NCBI GenBank assembly: GCA_016124205.1
Contig: WGOD01000001.1
Coordinates: forward strand, 310,001-374,000
DNA: 64,000 bases
From: Alphaproteobacteria bacterium
GTDB taxonomy: Bacteria; Pseudomonadota; Alphaproteobacteria; Caulobacterales; Maricaulaceae
Reading direction: 5' to 3'
Part shown: in pieces, positions 27,618 to 37,497 of the stretch
How the letters are laid out: each line of letters opens with the position of its first letter
Numbering within the stretch: position 1 is the first letter of the stretch
Translations under genes and position numbers: made by a program
Notes under the pieces: model-generated
What the model was told of the DNA's origin: nothing
Seen by the model: only the letters and a program-made list of their open reading frames with translations
The model's database searches: none

Positions 27618-27794
27618 TCAGACGCGGGGGCCACGGCCGCGCAGGGCACCGCCCAGCGCCGCGATGATCGCGATGATCAGGAAGACGAAGAAAATGATCT
27701 TGGCGATGCCGGCCGCGCTGGCGGCAATTCCGCCGAAACCGAAGACTGCGGCCACAAGGGCAATCACCAGAAATATAAGGGCCCAACGGAGCAT
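27618..27794 (-). CDS. DUF1328 small membrane protein (58 aa, absent from the ORF track)
   Basis: Translated by hand: [58 protein letters not shown]. Confidence 0.9.
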   Translation of the reverse strand: MLRWALIFLVIALVAAVFGFGGIAASAAGIAKIIFFVFLIIAIIAALGGALRGRGPRV

Positions 27795-27845
27795 GCCGTT
27801 CTCCTTTTCGTTGACCGGACGGAAGTGCCCGGTGTCGAGGCAAAG

Positions 27846-27870
27846 AACGTGCGCTGTTCGGAAAAGTTCC
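27846..27870 (-). promoter_or_regulatory. EcfG-type promoter for DUF1328/entericidin/DUF883 genes
   Basis: GGAAC-N16-CGTT on minus strand. Confidence 0.8.
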
Positions 27871-27888
27871 TGCGGCTCTGAAAGAAAT

Positions 27889-27914
27889 GGAACGAAAATT
27901 CATTTACTTGCGTT
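27889..27914 (+). promoter_or_regulatory. EcfG-type promoter for lipid kinase/phosphoesterase genes
   Basis: GGAAC-N17-CGTT on plus strand, divergent to the previous site. Confidence 0.75.
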
Positions 27915-27959
27915 TGCTGCGGGAGCGGGCCCATGGCCGTGCAATGACGGACGGACATT

Positions 27960-28904
27960 TTGGAAACTGACACGCAAACCAGATCGGCGCGGGATACCGC
28001 GCGGGACAAGCTTCGGGTCGCCCTGATCGTGAATTCACGCAGCGGAAGCCTCGTCGAGGAGGACGCTGAAGCGGCCATCGCGTCGCTGAAAGAGGCATGT
28101 CAATCAAACCTGATCGACGTATTCGAAGTCTCCGACGATTTCGAGGCGGCGTGCGCTGCCGCGCATGAGTGCGGTGCGGACGTCATCGCCATTGCCGGCG
28201 GCGATGGCACGGCCCGGTCCGTCATGCAGATGCTGGCTCAGCGGGGATGCCGTTCGGCCCTGGTGCCCCTGCCTCTTGGAACCGCCAACATCCTGCCGCA
28301 CCGCTTGTATGGGGACCGCGATCCGGAAACCATCATGTCCGAGCTGGAAGACTATGTCGTCGGCGACATCGATGCGGGCGTGATCAACGGCCAGTTCTTC
28401 ATCGTCGCCGCCGCGGTCGGCTTTCCGGCCGTTCTGGGCCGCGCCCGGGAAGCGATGCGGCCCGGTGGCAGTCCCAACGCCTTGTCGACGACCTGGCGCC
28501 GGACCCGGGTGGCGTTCAAACACATGTTCATCCCCCGGATCCGTTTCAAAATGCGCTCGGCGGGCGCGGCCACGCGCTTTCGCGCTAGCGGCGCCTTCTT
28601 CGCGATCAACGATTCCCTGTCCGGTTTCGCCGGGATCGACCCGCCGGAGACGGAGAAACCCGTACTGCAATGCATTGCCTTCCGCCTGCGTGGCATGTGG
28701 GATTTCTTCGGCCTGGGGATCGAGGCGCTTTTCCGCGGCTTGGGTCAAAGCCGCAGAACGCGCATACTCGAGGGCGAACGGGTCGTGATGACGTCGCGCC
28801 GGGCACTCCCGGTCATGCTCGATGGTGAGCCGGCCTTCGCTCATAATCACGCGCGCATTCGCGTGGCCCCGAAAGCCGTCAGGGTGCTCAGACCTCCGGA
28901 ATGA
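27960..28904 (+). CDS. Diacylglycerol/lipid kinase family protein
   Basis: LIVNSRSGSLVEEDAE, VIAIAGGDGTARSVMQML, VPLPLGTANILPHRL DAGK motifs. TTG start. Confidence 0.9.
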   Translation: METDTQTRSARDTARDKLRVALIVNSRSGSLVEEDAEAAIASLKEACQSNLIDVFEVSDDFEAACAAAHECGADVIAIAGGDGTARSVMQMLAQRGCRSALVPLPLGTANILPHRLYGDRDPETIMSELEDYVVGDIDAGVINGQFFIVAAAVGFPAVLGRAREAMRPGGSPNALSTTWRRTRVAFKHMFIPRIRFKMRSAGAATRFRASGAFFAINDSLSGFAGIDPPETEKPVLQCIAFRLRGMWDFFGLGIEALFRGLGQSRRTRILEGERVVMTSRRALPVMLDGEPAFAHNHARIRVAPKAVRVLRPPE

Positions 28905-29731
28905 TCCGTCTCCTGCATATCGCCGATCTTCACTTCGGCCGCGAACATCGGCCGCTGGTCGATGCCTTCACCGAGTACTGCGTGTCATCGCCACCCGATC
29001 TGATCGTCGCGACTGGCGACTTCACCCAGGGCGCGAGGCGCAAGGAATTCGCCGCCGCCCGGCAGTTCTTCGATGCCTTGCCCAGCCCGGTCATTGGAGC
29101 TCCCGGCAATCACGATGTGCCGTCGCGCGCCCTCGACCATCGGTTCTTTACGCCGTGGCAGCGCTTCGAGCGCGTGCTGGGCGGTCGGATCGACCCGAGG
29201 GTCCAGACCGACATCGTGCTGGGCGAAACCCTGCACACCGCACGCCGCGCACAGATGCGGCTCGACTGGTCGCTCGGCCGGGTGTCTCGTGCCGACGCGC
29301 TTATTCTGTCGCGAAAGCTGGAAGCGGGCGCTCAGCCCGTGAAATTCGTGGCCTGTCACCATCCGCTGATTGCGCCGGGCGGATCGCGCGGCCGGGCCAA
29401 AACCAAGCGCGGTGAAGATGCTGCTGATATCCTCGCGCAATCCGCCGATCTGGTGTTGACCGGCCATTTGCATGAGACCTTCGCGCTGCCGCGGGAAGGC
29501 ATGGGTCATGTGTGCTGGTTCGTCGGCGCGTCCACGACGTTCTCCGAACGGACGCGCGACGAGCCCTCCGGTTTCAACGAGATCCTGATCGAAGCTGACC
29601 GGATGGAATTGATCCACCACGAGAGCCGCGAGGCGAAATCATTCGTTCCGGCCCGGCGCTACGAGCTGCCCCGGCGGCCCGGTGACAGCCCGCCAAAGGC
29701 CGTCGACCTCAGTGATCACGCAGCGCGCTGA
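28901..29731 (+). CDS. Calcineurin-like metallophosphoesterase
   Basis: LLHIADLHFGRE, VATGDFTQGARRKEF, GAPGNHDVPSRA, LTGHLHETF. Confidence 0.92.
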   Translation: MIRLLHIADLHFGREHRPLVDAFTEYCVSSPPDLIVATGDFTQGARRKEFAAARQFFDALPSPVIGAPGNHDVPSRALDHRFFTPWQRFERVLGGRIDPRVQTDIVLGETLHTARRAQMRLDWSLGRVSRADALILSRKLEAGAQPVKFVACHHPLIAPGGSRGRAKTKRGEDAADILAQSADLVLTGHLHETFALPREGMGHVCWFVGASTTFSERTRDEPSGFNEILIEADRMELIHHESREAKSFVPARRYELPRRPGDSPPKAVDLSDHAAR

Positions 29732-29969
29732 TCAGCTCGTCCTTCGACATGTCCGACCGCCCTTCGATGCCGATCTCCTGCGCCCGGTCGTAAAGGTCTT
29801 CCTTCGACCAATCCTCATAGGGCGCGTGCTGGCCACCGGTTTTCGACGGCTTGTCTCCGGCGGCTTTCGCATTGGCGATCCGCGCCGCCTTTTCCTTGCT
29901 CATGCCGTCGTCGCGGAGCTCTTCGTAGAGCTTGTCATTCTTGATCGATGAACCATGATCCTTGGTCAT
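29709..29969 (-). CDS. Small protein with Rho_N/SAP-like C-terminus (stress-associated type)
   Basis: DGMSKEKAARIANAKAAG...DWSKEDLYDRAQEIGIEGRSDMSKDELISALR. Confidence 0.75.
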   Translation of the reverse strand: MTKDHGSSIKNDKLYEELRDDGMSKEKAARIANAKAAGDKPSKTGGQHAPYEDWSKEDLYDRAQEIGIEGRSDMSKDELISALRDH

Positions 29970-30044
29970 AGAACTGCACCTCTCTTGATCGCGGCCCGGA
30001 GTGGGCCTTCAGTGAGGAAATGAGCGGCCGGGCAGGGGGTTCCG

Positions 30045-30692
30045 ATGAGCGGTGAGGCAATGCAGGACGGGGTCGACGTCTACTGGTCGTTTCGATCGCC
30101 CTATTCCTATCTGGCCACAAAGCGCCTGCGCGCCATGTCGGAAACGCGCGACATTCCGATCCGGCCGCGTCCGGTCTATCCGCTGGCCGTTCGAGAACCG
30201 GGGTTTTTCAAACAGGTCCGGCCGCAATGGGTGCCGTATCTGATCAATGATGTGATGCGCCTTGCCGAGTATCTCGAGCGTCCGATCGGCATGCTCGACC
30301 CCGATCCGATTGTCATGGATCTCTCGACCGGCGAGGTGGAGGCCGACCAGCCGCATATCGGACGCCTTACGCGGCTCGGCATGCTGGCAACCGAAGAGGG
30401 GATCGCTCGCGGCTGGGCGTTTCTCGATGCGGTCTCGACCTGTATCTGGACAGGTCAGGCATGGACGAAGGACGGCGTGCTGGCCGAGGCGGTTGCCGCG
30501 GAAGGGTTCGACCTTGCCGCGATGGATGCGCGTGAAGCCGCCGAACGCGACCGCCTGGAAGCGGTCATCCGGGAGAACGAAGCCGAACAGGCCAAGCATC
30601 ATTGGGGCGTGCCGCTGATGGTCTATCGCGGCGAAGCCTTCTTCGGGCAGGATCGGCTCGACCTGCTGGAATGGCGTCTGGACGGGGGCTGA
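30045..30692 (+). CDS. 2-hydroxychromene-2-carboxylate isomerase / DsbA-family oxidoreductase
   Basis: VDVYWSFRSPYSYLATKRL, HHWGVPLMVYRGEAFFGQDRLDLLEWRL. Confidence 0.85.
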   Translation: MSGEAMQDGVDVYWSFRSPYSYLATKRLRAMSETRDIPIRPRPVYPLAVREPGFFKQVRPQWVPYLINDVMRLAEYLERPIGMLDPDPIVMDLSTGEVEADQPHIGRLTRLGMLATEEGIARGWAFLDAVSTCIWTGQAWTKDGVLAEAVAAEGFDLAAMDAREAAERDRLEAVIRENEAEQAKHHWGVPLMVYRGEAFFGQDRLDLLEWRLDGG

Positions 30693-30704
30693 GCGGAAAG
30701 GGTG

Positions 30705-31460
30705 TCAGTTCGCGAGAACCGAAAAATCGCGTTTGCCTTGCTCCCAGAGAAGGCGATCCTCGCAGGACGGCGCCTGCGTTTGGCCCGCAAGCTCCGGACA
30801 CGGAATCTCATTGAGCATGTCTGAAATGACGGTCAGCCGTGTCCGGCGCTTGCTGTTTGCCGGGATGACCCTCCAGGCCACGGGAGCGCTGGTCTCGGCC
30901 AGCATCCTGTTGCGCGCCTCCGAATAGGCGTCGAACTTTTCGAGCGCGACGGCGTCGATCGGACTGATCTTCCACCGGGTCAGCGGGCTGGTGTCCCGCT
31001 CGGCCAGGCGCTCGGCCTGCTCCTCCCGCGTGATGTCGAGATAGAATTTCATGAGATGGATGCCGGAATCCAGCAGCATCGTTTCGAACATGCCGACTTC
31101 CCTCAGGAAGGCCTCATATTCCTCCGGCGTGCAGAACCCCATGACGGGTTCGACGCCGGCGCGGTTGTACCAGGACCGGTTGAACAGCACGATTTCACCC
31201 GCTGCCGGCAGATACTGGACATAGCGCTGGAAGTACCAGGAGGTGCGGTCGCGATCTGAAGGCTTGCCCAGAGCCACGACGCGAATATCGCGCGGGCTCA
31301 GATGCTCGATGATGCGCTTGATGGTTCCGTCCTTGCCGGCGGCATCGCGGCCTTCGAACAGGATCACGACCTTGCGTCCGTGCTCGATCACGTCGCGCTG
31401 CAGCGAAACCAGCTGGATCTGAAGCCGGGTGAGCGCCTTCTTGTAGTCCGATTTTTTCAT
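30705..31460 (-). CDS. ppk2: Polyphosphate kinase 2
   Basis: VVILFEGRDAAGKDGTIKRIIEHLSPRDIRVVALGKPSDRDRTSWYFQRYVQYLP, LFNRSWYNRAGVEPVMGFC. Confidence 0.95.
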   Translation of the reverse strand: MKKSDYKKALTRLQIQLVSLQRDVIEHGRKVVILFEGRDAAGKDGTIKRIIEHLSPRDIRVVALGKPSDRDRTSWYFQRYVQYLPAAGEIVLFNRSWYNRAGVEPVMGFCTPEEYEAFLREVGMFETMLLDSGIHLMKFYLDITREEQAERLAERDTSPLTRWKISPIDAVALEKFDAYSEARNRMLAETSAPVAWRVIPANSKRRTRLTVISDMLNEIPCPELAGQTQAPSCEDRLLWEQGKRDFSVLAN

Positions 31461-31537
31461 CAGGGCAGGCTAGCGCATTTCGCCGATATCTGGATAGCGA
31501 TCTTGACGCCGGGTCCGCGGCAACCGAGAGGACGGCC

Positions 31538-32737
31538 ATGTCGTCGGGCAATCTCCATCGAAACGTGGACGCACTGGTGATCGGCGCGGGGGCGGCCGGT
31601 CTGTTCTTTGCCGCTCGTGCGGGAGAGCGGGGCCTGTCGACCTGTGTGATCGATCATGCCGCCAAACCGGCCGAAAAAGTGCGGATCTCGGGCGGCGGCC
31701 GATGCAACTTCACGAATATCCACACGAGCCCGGAAAACTTCATCAGCGAAAATCCGCATTTCGCAAAATCGGCGCTGGCCCGCTTCACGCCGTGGGACTT
31801 CATCGACCGCCTCGATCGGCGGGGGATCACATGGCACGAGAAGACGCTCGGCCAGTTGTTCTGCGACGGGCGGTCCGCGGCAATCATCGACATGCTGCTG
31901 GATGATGTGCGGGCCGCAGGCGGCGAGTTGCGGCTGAACACGTCCGTTCAAACCGTGGAAAAGACGGGGGGCGTATTTCGTGTCGAGACCACCAGTGGTG
32001 CGATCGATTGCCGGCGGCTGATCGTGGCGAGCGGTGGCCTTTCCATACCGAAGATGGGCGCGACCGGGCTGGCCTATGACATTGCTCGGCAGTTCGGCCA
32101 TTCCGTGATTACGCCGCGCCCCGCTCTCGTGCCTTTCACCTTCGAAGGCCGGGCCAAGGAGGACTTCGCCTCGATTTCGGGGGTCGCCTGCCCGGTCTCG
32201 GCGCGCAACGAGCGGGCAGGCTTTGACGAAGCGATGCTGTTCACCCATCGCGGCCTGTCCGGCCCCGCCATCCTGCAGATCTCGTCATACTGGCGGGAAG
32301 GGGAGGATGTGCGGGTGGATATGCTGGCCGGGCGGGATGCCGTGGCCGAGCTGACGGCGTTCAAGGCCGCCCATCCGATGAAGGCGCTGACGACGGCGCT
32401 CGAGACCCTACTGCCGGCCCGCCTGGTTTCGCTGCTCGCGGCGCGCGGCGAACTTCCCGAAGTCGCGCGCATGGCCGACATCTCCCATGCCGCAATCGCG
32501 GCCTTGGTCACCCACCTGTCGGACTGGCCGGTCAGACCGTCCGGGACGGAAGGCTGGCGCACGGCCGAGGTGACAGCGGGCGGGATCGATACCGGCGAAT
32601 TGTCATCGAAGACGATGGAGAGCCGCCTTGTGCCCGGCCTCTATTTCATCGGCGAATGCGTCGATGTGACCGGCTGGCTCGGCGGCTATAATTTCCAGTG
32701 GGCCTGGGCCAGCGCACACGCGGCGGCGAACGGATAG
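31538..32737 (+). CDS. HI0933/BaiN-type NAD(P)/FAD-dependent oxidoreductase
   Basis: ALVIGAGAAGLFFAARAGERG, VRISGGGRCNFTN, YFIGECVDVTGWLGGYNFQWAWASAHAA. Confidence 0.92.
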   Translation: MSSGNLHRNVDALVIGAGAAGLFFAARAGERGLSTCVIDHAAKPAEKVRISGGGRCNFTNIHTSPENFISENPHFAKSALARFTPWDFIDRLDRRGITWHEKTLGQLFCDGRSAAIIDMLLDDVRAAGGELRLNTSVQTVEKTGGVFRVETTSGAIDCRRLIVASGGLSIPKMGATGLAYDIARQFGHSVITPRPALVPFTFEGRAKEDFASISGVACPVSARNERAGFDEAMLFTHRGLSGPAILQISSYWREGEDVRVDMLAGRDAVAELTAFKAAHPMKALTTALETLLPARLVSLLAARGELPEVARMADISHAAIAALVTHLSDWPVRPSGTEGWRTAEVTAGGIDTGELSSKTMESRLVPGLYFIGECVDVTGWLGGYNFQWAWASAHAAANG

Positions 32738-32741
32738 CGCA

Positions 32742-32829
<88 letters not shown>

Positions 32830-32962
32830 GGCGCTCCCCAATTAGCGGGGTCGGGCCTACGGGCGCAACCGTGATGAACCGCCATCTGGAAAGGCGGCTT
32901 ACTCTGCGATAACCATTTGCGGGGAGACTGGGGCAAGGCTTGCGCAATACGGGCGAGGGGTC

Positions 32963-33847
32963 ATGCGACTCAAATCCAAGTCAATCCAGAGGCTTGCAAT
33001 CCTGTCTTCATGTGCTTTGGCAACGGCCTGCGCCAGCACGCCTGAACCCCGTGAAGCGTCCGCGCCGCAACGCACGACGGCTGTGGTGCGAAATGTGCCG
33101 TCACCGAGCGTCACGCCGCCGGCCCGTCCGGGCGGGCGCGTCGAACCCCGCGTCGGCAATCCCTATCAGATCAATGGCCGCACCTATGTGCCCGCGTTCG
33201 ATGACGCGTATGACCGGACTGGGGTCGCGTCCTGGTACGGGCCGGGCTTTCATGGCCGGCTGACCGCCAGCGGCGAGGTGTTCGACGAAAACCTGATGAC
33301 GGCGGCGCACACGACGCTTCCGATTCCGAGCCTCGTCGAGGTCACCAATATCGAGAACGGCCGCACCGTCGTGGTGCGCCTGAATGACCGCGGACCGTTT
33401 GCCGACGACCGGATCATCGATCTCAGCCGCGCCGCGGCCACAGAACTGGGCTTTATCGGCCAGGGACTGGCGAATGTGCGCGTGCGCTATCTCGGTCCCG
33501 TCGACGGGCCGGGCGTGTCTGCGCCGCCCGTGATCTTCACCGCGAGCAATACCGGCGACGACCCGATCGCCGCGCAGGTTCTGGCCGATATGCGCGCCAA
33601 TGGCGAAACCTCGCAGCGCCTGGTGACCATCCAGGCCGGGTCCTTCACCGACCGCGACAATGCGCAAGCGCTGCAAGCGCGCCTCGAACCGCGCGGCGAT
33701 GCGTGGATCGAGGAGGCCATCGTCAATGGCCAGACCGTGTTCCGCGTGCTGCTGGGGCAGTGGGAGAACCGCGCCGAAGCCGAGATGACACGCACCGCAC
33801 TGCGCACGGACGGCATTTTCGACGCACGGGTCGTGTCCTTGCGCTGA
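32963..33847 (+). CDS. rlpA: Septal ring lytic transglycosylase RlpA with SPOR domain
   Basis: GVASWYGPGFHGRLTASGEVFDENLMTAAHTTLPIPSLVEVTNIENGRTVVVRLNDRGPF; C-term SPOR. Confidence 0.93.
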   Translation: MRLKSKSIQRLAILSSCALATACASTPEPREASAPQRTTAVVRNVPSPSVTPPARPGGRVEPRVGNPYQINGRTYVPAFDDAYDRTGVASWYGPGFHGRLTASGEVFDENLMTAAHTTLPIPSLVEVTNIENGRTVVVRLNDRGPFADDRIIDLSRAAATELGFIGQGLANVRVRYLGPVDGPGVSAPPVIFTASNTGDDPIAAQVLADMRANGETSQRLVTIQAGSFTDRDNAQALQARLEPRGDAWIEEAIVNGQTVFRVLLGQWENRAEAEMTRTALRTDGIFDARVVSLR

Positions 33848-33926
33848 CGGCGGGGTTTACGCCGCATCCCCGACACGATTGTATCGTTCAACGTCCCGGC
33901 CAACCGACAAAGGGAGTCGCAGCCCC

Positions 33927-35060
33927 GTGCGCGCCGTTCTTTCCGCCTTCCTGATCTTCGCCCTTGCGCCGCTCGCCCACGCGCAGACCTTCGAAACCGA
34001 AGCCACGCATGCCGTGATCTACGATGTCGGCACCGACACCGTGCTCTGGTCGCACAATGCCGAAGAGCCGATGCCGCCGGCGTCGATGAGCAAGCTGATG
34101 ACGATCCTGATGGCCTTCGAGGCCATCGACGAGGGGCGCCTATCGCTCGACGACGAATTGCCGGTATCCGAAGAGGCCTGGCGGCGGGGCGGGTCAGCCT
34201 CCGGATCGTCGACCATGTTCCTCGACGTGAACAGCCGGGCGCGCGTGGACGACCTGCTTCGTGGAATCATCGTCCAGTCGGGCAATGACGCCTGCATCGT
34301 GATCGCCGAAGCGCTCGGCGGGACGGAGGCCAATTTCGCCGCGATGATGACGGACCGCGCCCATGAGCTGGGCCTGTCCAGCGCCAGCTTCGCGAATTCG
34401 ACCGGCTGGCCGGATCCGCAGCAGCGGATCAGTGCGCTGGATCTGGCGCGCCTGGGCGCGATTATCATCGAGGAACATCCCGAACTCTATGAAATCTATG
34501 CCGAACGGGAATTCACCTATAACGGCATCCGCCAGTTCAACCGCAACCCGCTGCTCGGCACGTTCGAAGGCGCGGATGGCATGAAGACCGGCCATACCGA
34601 GGAAAGCGGATACGGCCTTGTCGGCTCCGCCGTCCGCGGCGATGAGCGCCGGATCATCGTGTTCAACGGCATGGGATCGGACCGCGCCCGCGCCAACGAG
34701 GCCGAGCGCCTGATGCGCGCCGCCTTCGCCGAATTCGCCGTGTACGACCTGTTCGATGCCGGCGCAGAGGTGGGTGAGGCCGAGCTTTTCATGGGCCGCG
34801 ACAGCGACGTGACACTGGTGACGCAAGAGCCGATCTCGATCGGCCTGTCCCGCACCGCGCGCCGCGACATGCAGGTCGCCATTGTCTATGACGGGCCGGT
34901 GCCGGCCCCGGTGGCCGAAGGCGAGGTCATCGCCCATCTCGTGGTCGAGGCGCCGGGCTATGATGCCCAGCGTTTCCCGCTCGTTGCGGCGCAATCCGTC
35001 GAGCGGAAAGGCATGTTCGGCCGCGCCGCCGATGCGCTCGTTCACCTGATCCGCGGTTGA
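33927..35060 (+). CDS. D-alanyl-D-alanine carboxypeptidase (PBP5/6 family)
   Basis: PPASMSKLMTILMAFE (SxxK), SGNDACI (SxN), DGMKTGHTEESGYGLV (KTG). GTG start after which a signal peptide begins. Confidence 0.93.
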   Translation: MRAVLSAFLIFALAPLAHAQTFETEATHAVIYDVGTDTVLWSHNAEEPMPPASMSKLMTILMAFEAIDEGRLSLDDELPVSEEAWRRGGSASGSSTMFLDVNSRARVDDLLRGIIVQSGNDACIVIAEALGGTEANFAAMMTDRAHELGLSSASFANSTGWPDPQQRISALDLARLGAIIIEEHPELYEIYAEREFTYNGIRQFNRNPLLGTFEGADGMKTGHTEESGYGLVGSAVRGDERRIIVFNGMGSDRARANEAERLMRAAFAEFAVYDLFDAGAEVGEAELFMGRDSDVTLVTQEPISIGLSRTARRDMQVAIVYDGPVPAPVAEGEVIAHLVVEAPGYDAQRFPLVAAQSVERKGMFGRAADALVHLIRG

Positions 35061-35064
35061 CGCG

Positions 35065-35694
35065 GTGGCAGGGAAATTCATCACGCTGGAAGGCGGCGAG
35101 GGCGCCGGGAAAACCACGCTGATCGAGGGGCTGAAAGGCGCGCTCGAACGCGACGGGCTGACCGTGGTCAAGACGCGCGAGCCCGGCGGAACGCCGAATG
35201 CCGAGGCAATCCGGGAGCTCCTTCTTTCAGGGGATGTCGAGCGCTGGTCGCCCGTCTCGGAGGCGCTCTTGTTCTATGCCGCCCGGGTGGACCATGTCGA
35301 ACGCGTCATCCGCCCGGCGATCGAACGCGGTGACTGGGTGCTGTGCGACCGCTTTGCCGATTCCACGCGCGCCTATCAGGGTGCGGCGGGCGGTACGGAC
35401 CGGTCGCGCCTTGCGGCCCTGCACAAGGTCGCGCTTGGTGAATTCGAACCGGATCTGACCCTCGTCGTCGATATCGACCCGAATGTCGGTCTCGAGCGCA
35501 CCTGGGCCCGCGGGGAAAAGGAAACCCGGTTCGAAGCCAAGGGCAGCGTTTTTCACGAGCGACTGCGTCAGGCCTTCCTGGAAATCGCTGCCGCCGAACC
35601 GGAGCGCTGCGCCGTGATCGATGGCGGACAGTCGGCCGGCGACGTGCTTGACGCCGCACTCGGCGTCATTTCGAGCCGGTTCGGAACGCCATGA
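35065..35694 (+). CDS. tmk: Thymidylate kinase
   Basis: GKFITLEGGEGAGKTTLIEGL, REPGGTPNAEAIRELLL, CDRFADSTRAYQG. Confidence 0.96.
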   Translation: MAGKFITLEGGEGAGKTTLIEGLKGALERDGLTVVKTREPGGTPNAEAIRELLLSGDVERWSPVSEALLFYAARVDHVERVIRPAIERGDWVLCDRFADSTRAYQGAAGGTDRSRLAALHKVALGEFEPDLTLVVDIDPNVGLERTWARGEKETRFEAKGSVFHERLRQAFLEIAAAEPERCAVIDGGQSAGDVLDAALGVISSRFGTP

Positions 35695-36728
35695 GCGAAA
35701 CCGATCTTCCTGACGAACCCGACCGGCGCCCCGGATGCCCGCATCCGCGCGAGCGCTATGATCTCGTTGGGCATGAGGTGGCTGAGACCGAACTGTCCGC
35801 CTCCATTGCCTCCGGACGGCTGCACCATGGCTGGCTGATCACCGGGCCGTCGGGTGTGGGCAAGGCGACCCTTGCTTACAGAGCGGCGCGGCGGATTCTC
35901 GGTGCGGCACCGGACGGTGAGGGGCTGTCGGCGAACCCGTCCGACCCGAATTGCCGCCGGATCGAGGCGCAATCCCATCCCGGGCTTCTGGTGATCCGGC
36001 GGCCCTGGGACGACAAGACCAAGAAGTTCAAGTCGGTCATCACGGTCGACGAGCTGCGGCGGGTGGGGGAGTTTTTCTCGCTCAGTGCCGGCGCCGACGG
36101 CTGGCGCGTGGCCATTGTCGACAGCGTTGACGAAATGAATCCGAATGCGGCCAACGCGCTGTTGAAATCATTGGAAGAACCGCCGCAGCGGACGATCCTG
36201 TTCCTGCTCACGCATACGCCCGGCAAGCTGTTGCCGACGATCCGCTCGCGCTGCCGCCAGCTGGCGCTGAGAGCACCCGGTATCGATGAGACCGCGGCCT
36301 GGCTGACGCGGCAGAGCGGTGTCTCGGACCCGCAAGGCTGGGCCCGGCGCGGCAAGGGTCTTCCCGGCGAAGCGCTCGCCTTGGCGCGCTCACCGGTTCA
36401 GGACATTGCCGAAACCCTTGACGGGTTGCTGTCCGGCCTGCCTCGGCTTGATGCAGCGCGCTCCCGCGCGCTTGCCAATCGCATGACCGGCAAGGACAAG
36501 GACGCGGCGCGCGATGCATTCAATGACCGCATCCTCGCCTGGACGATGGAACGGGCCCGCGCGACCGGGCAGGCCGGGCAGGACCCCGAGCCGTGGACGG
36601 CGGCGTGGCGCGACCTGCGCGCGCTTGCCGGAGCGGGCACCGGGCTTTATCTCGACCCGAAACAGGTGGCGCTGAGTGCGCTTCACCGCTTGCAGGAAGC
36701 CGCCCGGGCCGCCGATGCTGGTCGATAG
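35691..36728 (+). CDS. holB: DNA polymerase III subunit delta'
   Basis: HHGWLITGPSGVGKATLAYRAAR, NAANALLKSLEEPPQRTILFLLTHTPGKLLPTIRSRCRQL; tmk-holB-tatD order. Confidence 0.94.
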   Translation: MSETDLPDEPDRRPGCPHPRERYDLVGHEVAETELSASIASGRLHHGWLITGPSGVGKATLAYRAARRILGAAPDGEGLSANPSDPNCRRIEAQSHPGLLVIRRPWDDKTKKFKSVITVDELRRVGEFFSLSAGADGWRVAIVDSVDEMNPNAANALLKSLEEPPQRTILFLLTHTPGKLLPTIRSRCRQLALRAPGIDETAAWLTRQSGVSDPQGWARRGKGLPGEALALARSPVQDIAETLDGLLSGLPRLDAARSRALANRMTGKDKDAARDAFNDRILAWTMERARATGQAGQDPEPWTAAWRDLRALAGAGTGLYLDPKQVALSALHRLQEAARAADAGR

Positions 36729-37497
36729 TCACGTTAATCTGCATGGCGAAAGCTTCGCCGAAGACCTCGACGCCGTGATCGATCGCGCGCGAGCCGCCGG
36801 TGTGGCGCGCATGGTGACGATCTGCTGCGAACTGAAGGATTTTCCGGCGGTTTCCGCGATCGCGGAACGCTATGACGACATCTGGTGCACGATCGGCGCA
36901 CACCCGCACCACGCCAAGGACCGGCCGGACATCACCGCCGACGAGCTGATCGAGCTGGCGCAGCATCCGCGCGTCGTCGGGATCGGCGAAACCGGGCTCG
37001 ATTTCCACTATGGGTATAGCCCGGAAGCCGATCAGGTGGCGAGTTTCCTGGCACATGTGGAAGCGGCACGCCGGACCGATCTGCCGCTCGTGATCCATAC
37101 GCGCGAAGCCGACGCAATGATGGCCGACATTCTCGAAGAGGAGATGGGGAAGGGGGCCTTTCGCCCGCTTCTGCACTGCTACACTAGCGGCTCAGACCTC
37201 GCCCGGCGCGGCGTGAAACTGGGCGCGTATTTCGCCGCATCCGGCATCGTGACCTTCAAGAAGGCCGAGGATGTCCGTGCCGTGTTCCGGGACATCGTTC
37301 CGGACGACAAGGTGATGATCGAGACCGATTGCCCCTATCTGGCGCCGGTGCCGCATCGCGGTCGGCGCAACGAGCCAAGCTTCCTTCCGGCGGTCGCCGA
37401 CGGTCTCGCCGCGGTGAAGAACTGGTCCCGGGAGGAGTGCGAACAGCGCACGACAGACGCGTTTTTCGCCGTATTCGACAAGGTGCCAAGGCCGTGA
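36715..37497 (+). CDS. TatD family DNase/hydrolase
   Basis: MLVDSHVNLHGESF, TIGAHPHHAKD, VGIGETGLDFHY, IETDCPYLAPVPHRGRRNEPSFL. Start 36715. Confidence 0.94.
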   Translation: MLVDSHVNLHGESFAEDLDAVIDRARAAGVARMVTICCELKDFPAVSAIAERYDDIWCTIGAHPHHAKDRPDITADELIELAQHPRVVGIGETGLDFHYGYSPEADQVASFLAHVEAARRTDLPLVIHTREADAMMADILEEEMGKGAFRPLLHCYTSGSDLARRGVKLGAYFAASGIVTFKKAEDVRAVFRDIVPDDKVMIETDCPYLAPVPHRGRRNEPSFLPAVADGLAAVKNWSREECEQRTTDAFFAVFDKVPRP

